A DNA stretch of 51,882 nucleotides from Priapulus caudatus (lineage: Eukaryota; Priapulida; Priapulimorpha; Priapulimorphida; Priapulidae): contig NW_014577312.1 in NCBI RefSeq assembly GCF_000485595.1, positions 149,883 through 201,764 on the forward strand. The letters are read 5' to 3'. Each line of letters opens with the position of its first letter. Position 1 is the first letter of the stretch. Below the pieces are notes generated by a model. The model saw only the letters and a list, made by a program, of their open reading frames with translations. It did not search any database and was not told where the DNA came from. A program made the position numbers and the translations under genes. Of the stretch, positions 40,428 to 48,100 are shown piece by piece.

Positions 40428-41813
40428 TCTGATCCGATTCACCTCGGTCTTCTTTTGTTCTGCGATCGACACAAACGTGTGTTTAGGATTAGATGAGATC
40501 ATGGATTAGATGAGATCATGGATTAGATGAGATCATGGATTAGATGAGATCATGGATTAGATGAGATCATGGATTAATTGGATCATGGGTTAGATGAGAT
40601 CATGGATTAATTGGATCATGGATGGATGAGACATGAATTAGATGAACTGGTGCATCGTTTCAGTCGCCGAAGCGGGAGGACGAGAGCGGCGAGGTGGCCG
40701 TAACCAACGAAGATGTTAAAGCTGTGGAGTCGCACCCTCCAGCAGACGCTCCGGTTTGCAACGATTCGGCCGCCGAGGTGGCGGCCGTGAAGCCTGAAAA
40801 CGTGAGATATTAGCTGAGAAAAGGAAGAGGAGGAGGAGGGGGAGAAAGAGGAGGGGGAGGGTTTGTTAGAGGGTGTCTGTGCTACACACGCGGCTACCTG
40901 GCACTCGAATCTGCGGAGTGGGCTGCCAGCTAGCGAGAGAGTTTTGCACTACGGACCTTTTGTTTTAGCCTGTGAAGCACTGTGCACCGTGATCGGTCCT
41001 TTCTTTACCTCACCGTCCACCTCTGGTTGCTGTTTTCGTAGCATTGCACGCATTCTTTGGAGATGCACACTAACTTTGCTGTTGTTGTCGTTCTTTTTGC
41101 CTTTTCTTTTTGACTAACTCACTGGATTTCGTTCGCTTGCACAAGCTCGCACTTTGCAATCAACCTATCATGTTTTAAGCAAGTTGCACAGTGGCAGTGC
41201 ACAAAAATGCACCGCAATCATATGCGTTGTACATTGAGGGTAGTTTGCATTGTATTTCCGCGCGTGTTTGCATTTATTTTCGATGTGCTTTGCATGAAGA
41301 ACGTTTTTATTTAGATCTCCTTCAAAGATCAAACTTTCCACCTACTGCACAAAACGTATTTCGTGCTTAACTGTCTTTCTTGAACTGAAGTGGTCTTGCT
41401 CTCTATACATGATCTCAAGAGTAGATAATAACACATGTGTTATTATCTACTCTTGATGATCTGTAAGCACACAATATGTACTAAGGCAGCACAATCAATG
41501 GATGAAAAGTATAGTGGTTTGTATTTAAGTTCTATCTGCACAGTTTTACATGCACTTCTCACAAACCACTATATTATGCCTACGGTATGTCGTCCATTGT
41601 GTCTACTCACATTTTCTCTTATTCTACAAATTTATCGACCAAATATATCGTCCTTTGTAGCAAGATAAGAAGACGTTTGAAGAACATTCTTTGGTAGCCT
41701 TATCCTGCCCTTATATATATATATATATATCACGCATATATATATCACGGTGAATAATGACAAATTTGTCATCAATTTGTAATAACTTGTAATGATAATT
41801 TGCCATTATTCAC

Positions 41814-41902
<89 letters not shown>

Positions 41903-42109
41903 CGGTATATGGTGTGTGTACATATATGACACTGTTTGTTAGGTTTTTGTCTGACCGTGTGATCTTACTGCATGTGTGTTGTGCTTGCACGTGTAGGAAG
42001 AGGAGAAGGAGAAGGTAGACGTAGGGGAGAGTCTGGAGGAGTCCATCACTGCTACACTGATGGCCACCAGTGTGAGTCTCCACCCTCTCTCTCTTTCTTT
42101 CTCTTTCTA

Positions 42110-42144
<35 letters not shown>

Positions 42145-45100
42145 TTCTTCTCTCTCTCTTTCTCTATCTATCTCTCTCTCTCTCTCTCCTTCTCTCTCAC
42201 TCTCTCGCTTTCTCTTGCTTGCTGTCTCTCTTTCGGAGATCTCCTATTATGTACTCTTGATGTATATCAAGATGACATGATGACTCTTTATTATGTACTC
42301 TTGATGTATATCAAGATGACATGATGACTCTATATTATGTATTCTTGATGTATATGCGGCATGCTTGTGTTTAAAAAAATTATTGTGGGCACACACAGCA
42401 CCTATATTACATTCTGTTGGATGTACCTTTGAGTTAAGAAGAAGCAAGAGGCAAAAAACTGCACGTATTTTATTTTTAAGCTCTTGGTTATCAGTAACAA
42501 TCTTATACAAAATCTATAGCTTATGTTTTGGGAATTTGTATAGGCTTGAATGCGTGGTCGATATCGATTTAAAAACGAGCACTAAATTTTACAACATGTT
42601 TTCTGCAATGAACGATGCAAAACATAGAAACGAAATGTATATGTGAATTCCTTGTGTTTAAGTAACGTATTTCAGGGAAAACACGTATTTGATATTAATG
42701 ATTTATTATTGATATTCGTGCGGAGATTTTGATAATTTTGAGCGGATGTCATAACGTCTGACTTCTACTGACAGCTAACTGATGATAAGAAAGCTGCTGA
42801 TGACGATACGCCAGCAGAAGAGCAACAGGGAGCCGTGGTGAACGTTGCCATGACACCCGAGAACGCAGAGGTCGCAGTGAGCGTGAACCAAGTTGAACAG
42901 CCACCACAGATGGCAGCACCAACACAGGTATCTGCATGACATAAAATAAGTGACCTTTATTATATTAAAAACTATTAGGAGTCAAGTAATGTTATCAAAG
43001 AATGAAACTGGTTTTAGACCTCTATAGAAAGGAGTATATAATAGGGTGTGTCCTTGGAGTAAAAGATAGCAAGAAAAGATTTTGTGAAGCATAATATATA
43101 TTGTTTTAATGTTTTTTTGGTGTATGGTATCTGATTATGCGTGGATTAAAGTCGTATCGCATTGTTTAGTAGCGATAAAGGAACAACTTTAGCTGGTGAT
43201 CAATTTTAATGCACGCTGTCTTACGCAAATCTGTGAGAATAGTCCTCAACATGTGCAGAACACAGAGCAGGCTGCAGCAGCAGAGAATGTTAAGGAGGAT
43301 GTGAAACCGCATGACGGAGTGAAGATGGATGTGTGGCAAGAGACGACAGAAGTGACGCACGGTGACACCCATCAGTCCACGCAGGTTCGTGGGATATCTT
43401 CCTGTAGTTATTCTGTGTCTCTCCAGTCACTCGCTGCAATAGTTGTCAGTTGATTGCTTAGATTATTAATTGTATTTTTAATAATTTTTTATATACTGTT
43501 AGGAAGCATGTATTTTATTGTAATGAGCTCCAAATAATACTTTTTGTTTAAATTATTATTGTTCATACGTGGTTTGTTATCCTGTCGTGAGATCGCATAA
43601 TTCAACGTAGTGCAATAAACTAATTTGATTATGGATGATGGATAGTGGTATTGGTATTGATATTGATATTGGTATTGATATTGATATTGGTATATATGAT
43701 GATGGATATTGACATTAAAAAAAGTAAATTTTTTGAAAAATCCTCGATTTTTCATCAGCACTCATCTTTGCTCAGGTGACGGAGACAACTTCTGTCATGA
43801 AGGCAGAGGAAGGTGTCAGCATGACACAGGAGACGAGGGAGGTCATCACGAAGGTCATCACCAACACAGAGGATCTCGGAGAGAAGGTCGCGGAGAAGGC
43901 AGAGGAGAAGGTCGAAGAGGTCACGCAGAAGGTCGATGATATCACGCAGAAGGTCGATGATGTCACGCAGAAGGTCGAAGAGGTCATGCAGAAGGTCGAT
44001 GATGTCACGCAGAAGGTCGAAGAGGTCATGCAGAAGGTCGATGATGTCACGCAGAAGGTCGAAGAGGTCACGCAGAAGGTTGAAGATGTCACGCAGAAGA
44101 AGGTCGATGACGAATATGTTCCACCAGGAACGCTTTACACGGTGAGAGCGTTATCGCTGACCTATCACAACCCTCGCGTTCTCACACCGTAGCGCACGCA
44201 CCGCGTATTACCAAACTCACAGGCTGACCGGTCAGGTCAGGTGGGCAGCGGTCAAGAGGCCGGGCGGAGAATCGATGAATGACATTCTGGTATCCCGGAG
44301 AGAGCATTATCGCTGAGTATTGCAACCGTTGCGTTCTCACACCACAGCACGTTAACAACTTTTGCTGGCTGACCTGTCCGATGGGCAGTGGTCAGTGTGG
44401 AGAATTGATGAATGACATTGTGGTATCCCCGTGATCATTGGAGCCAGAATATCAGAAAGGACTTGGTAATGCCCAAGGGGTTTTGCTGGGTGGGCCAACG
44501 TTGTCTCAGCGTTCAATCTCTCCAAGCTCTTCGTTGTATCGGTGCCACTTGTCAGTTGGCGTTGGGCCAATGTTGGGCCACCGACGTTGAACAATCGCGA
44601 TAGACATGCTCATAAGACCTAGTTAGTTTCGCTGCGTGGCAGCGCCCATCAACAGGATTTCTTCTGAGGGAAAATTAGACAAAGGAGGTAATGGCCAGTT
44701 TGGGAAAAACGCGCATGATGGCTTCCAAGGCGTGCCATAGGCACACATGCGGACGCTGCAAGCGGACGCGGGGGGGGGGGTTCTGGGGGGTCTCCCCCAG
44801 CATGAGGGAAAATAGACAAATGAGGTAATGGCCAGTTTGGGGGAAAACGCGCATGATGGATTCAAAGGTGTGCCATAGGCACACATGCGGACGCTGCAAG
44901 CGGACGCGGGGGGGGGGGTTCTGGGGGGTCTCCCCCAGCAAAATTTAAAAAAATTTAATGTCGTAGACTACATTTGAGGCACCCTGAAAACGGCGGTGTT
45001 CAATTTGACACCGGCGGTGCGTGACTGTGTGTGCCTGTTATGTATAAGAAACCCTGCTCATGAGTCATGGACGTTTTAAAACATTTTTTTATTTTATTTT

Positions 45101-48100
45101 GCAATTTAAAATATTTACACAACATGAGATTTTTGTGCACTATTGCTGCGTTCACACGAGGAGTTTAGTTGCGTTCACACGCTAAAATATACGCGGCTTG
45201 CTTAGCCGCGATTGCTCCGGCTTGCTTAGCGCGGAATATGATTCCGCGCCAACTAAGCCGCGTATATTCGGCACCACCTGGCGCGTATGATTGTCGTGTG
45301 AACTAGACTGCTACCGTTCGCTGACGACGTAGGTAGCAGTGTGGAAACGTCGACCGCGGTACCAGTCTATTATTATACCGAGCTGCTAAGCCATCGAATT
45401 CGTGTATCTCGTGTGAAACGCATTTTAACCGCGACTTAGCCCAACTAAGTACGGCTACACAGCTAAGCGTGTATACGTGTGAACGCAGCTTACTGGACTA
45501 CTAATAATTAGAGGGAAACACTTGCTGATGAGTCAGTTGGAACATTGCCCTGCATTGAACAGTGGTCGGCACGCACGACTACTTGGAGAAGCGATATCAA
45601 TGAGCTGAACTTTTGTGAGATGGGAGCAGGACATCGATGTCGTCGAGTTCGAACAACCCAGAAGAACAGTAGTTAGTGAAGGAAGCGTGGTGCCTTGCGT
45701 GCGCACCGGCGTGCGCGGTGCGTCGTGTGACTTCCCGCTGCCGCGTGCGCGTGCGCGTCGTGCCGTGCGCGTGTGTCGAGCCGTCGTGGGCGCGTGTGAG
45801 TGCGCGTGTGAATGCGTGGCTGCGCGTGCTGCGGTGTGCGTGCGCGTGTGCGTGCGCGTGTCGTGCGCGTGTGGATGCGCGGCGTGCTGCTGACGCCGCG
45901 TCGTGAGTGCGCGTGTCGTAGCGTGCGCGTGCGCGTGTGATGCGCGTGCTGCATGTGCGGGCGGGCGCGTGGCCATGCGCGTGTTGCGTGCGCGGTGTGG
46001 AGCCGTGTGACTCGTGGCGTGTCGCAATGTTGCTGTGCGCCTGGAAGCGCGTCGTGCGTGTTGAGCGCGTGTGAGTGCGGTGTGCGCTGCGCGTGTGCGT
46101 GCGCGTGTGTGAGCCGCGTGTGAGTGCGCGTGTGAATGCGTTGCGTGCTGCGCGTGGGTGGCGTGCGCCGTGCGCCCGTATGGCGCGTGCGCGCTGTGCG
46201 TGCGCGGTAGCGCGTGAGTGCCGTGTGCGTGGCGTGCGGTGTCGTGAGCCGCGTGCCAGGTGCGCGTGGGCCATTGCGGCTGTGAGAGCCGTTTGAGCTG
46301 CGCGTGTACATGTGCGTGCGCGATCGTGTAAAGCTCGTGTGCGGTTCGCCGGTCGCGTGCGGCGTGCTGAGCGCGTGTGAAGTGCGGTGTGAATGCGTGT
46401 CGCGTGGTGCGTGCGCGTGCGCGTGTGGCCGTGCGCGCTGTGAGCGGGCGTCTGACGTGCGCGTGCGTGCGCGTGGGCGTGTGCGTGCGCGTGTGTGAGC
46501 GCGTGTGAGTGCGCCGTGTGGGAGCGCGTGTGAGTTCGCGTGTGCACTGTGCGGGTGCATTGGGTGTGCGTGTTAACGCGGTATGAGAGCGTGTGAGTCG
46601 CGTGTGTTGAGTGCCGCAGTGCTAGCATGCGCGTCGCTTGTGCGGGCGCCGTGTGCCGTGCGCGTGGCCACGGCGCGTGCGCATATCGTTGGCGCGTGTG
46701 CGTCGGGCGAGCGTTGTGCGTATGTGCGTGCCTTGTTCGCTGACTCCATCTTGCTCTGCTGCCCTGTTAAAACGTAGTGTTAAATCCTAGATAAGGATCC
46801 AAGATAGATCCAAAAAATCCCCCCCTAAAAAACCGCTACCGCTATCGCTAAATGCTACCGCTAGTAGATCCATAAATCATAGTGTAAAATCCTAGCAAGG
46901 TTAGATAAGGATATCTCTGTAGTCTCTTATCTGCTTTTGAGGATGTGCGAAACTTTTTCGCTTAGATATGACCAGGAGCTAGTGTAATATCAAAATTTAC
47001 TAACACTAGGTAAAGATCGATCTAGTTAGATGTATTTTGAGAACTTAAAAGTAATTATATATATAAATAAATAAATAAATAAATATATATATATATATAT
47101 ATACGTGTGCGTGCGTGTGCGTGTGTGCGTGTGTGCGTGCGTGTGCGTGTGTGCGTGCATGCGTCGGTGCGTGCGTGTACGTGCATGCGTGTGTGCGTGC
47201 GTGGTGTGCGTGTGTTATTACAATACATTATAAAATATAATTGATACATGTAATATGTGATCAATTCCTGATATAATATAGTGTTATTTTACTTGTGCAT
47301 ACGCATGAATCATGCATCTTTCGTCAATTAATAGCAAAATGTGTGATATCCTGTTGCATCATCATAACAGCTCACTTTTAATGTGACATATATTTTCTTC
47401 TTTAATCTGTCAAAAGATTTCAAAGACGATCGTAAGTCCAAACATTTTATATCACAACTTTATGATGGCTTTTATTTCCTATGCTATTGTGACTTAGCCA
47501 TTACTATATAGAACTACCTTTCTGTACAATAGAATGCCACTTTTCCCTGTCTAGACATTCTAGCCTTTTTTCTTTCAATGACAAGCTTTATATAAAAACC
47601 GTTTTTTTTTATGTCGTATAAGAAGCAAATATTGACAAATTATGGTTCACTGGTCTGCTTGATGTGTATCAATACAATTAATATAGAAAACCCATAATAT
47701 ACAAGGCGCGATTCTAACGCAACTATCTCTCTCATCCTATCAACTACCTGTAACCATTAGCAAGTTCATGTTTTTACAAGTGAGTTGCTAAATCAGTATC
47801 TGCATGACAAGACCTTTGTCGTATTATACCGATATCGTGTTTCCGAAAGTTTTACCACACCTTTATGACACGCTTCCTGGAATGCTGCTATTATTCAATC
47901 CAGATTATAAATATGTGTAATGGTGGACTTTCCATGTTTTCACATATTTGAATTTGGGGCAGAATTTTTTGCTTGGAATTTTTAAGCTTTTGCATGCGGT
48001 GCTTTTTGAGTGATGTGTGCACTCTTTTTTCTGATTGTTTCATGATCTCCAGAAAGAGGATAAGCAAACAAAACGTGTGTTGCAGGACGAAGGATGGCTG

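Larger units (their letters stand above)
29831..40663 (+). other. Intron M-N (10.8 kb), repeat-filled
   Basis: It holds a short GA run (29880-29902), the 17-bp array (30080-37240), unique sequence (37241-38230), CA/CG repeats and a ~185-bp duplication (38240-38935), a ~27-bp minisatellite (39085-39450), a GA tract (39690-40434) and the inverted 17-bp repeat (40487-40640). No exon was seen. Confidence 0.8.
40802..41996 (+). other. Intron N-O
   Basis: It contains a purine tract just after the donor (40815-40862), two hairpins (41415-41456, 41749-41814) and TA microsatellites (about 41713-41730 and 41816-41898). No exon was seen. Confidence 0.75.

Noticed and set aside
39636..40502. Arg/Glu-rich frame (plus) and Leu/Ser-rich frame (minus)
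   Set aside because: Both derive from the GA microsatellite.
45533..46628. Ala/Arg/His/Thr-rich frames across 1 kb
   Set aside because: They come from the GCGTG array; only the SH3 exon at its left edge shows real similarity.
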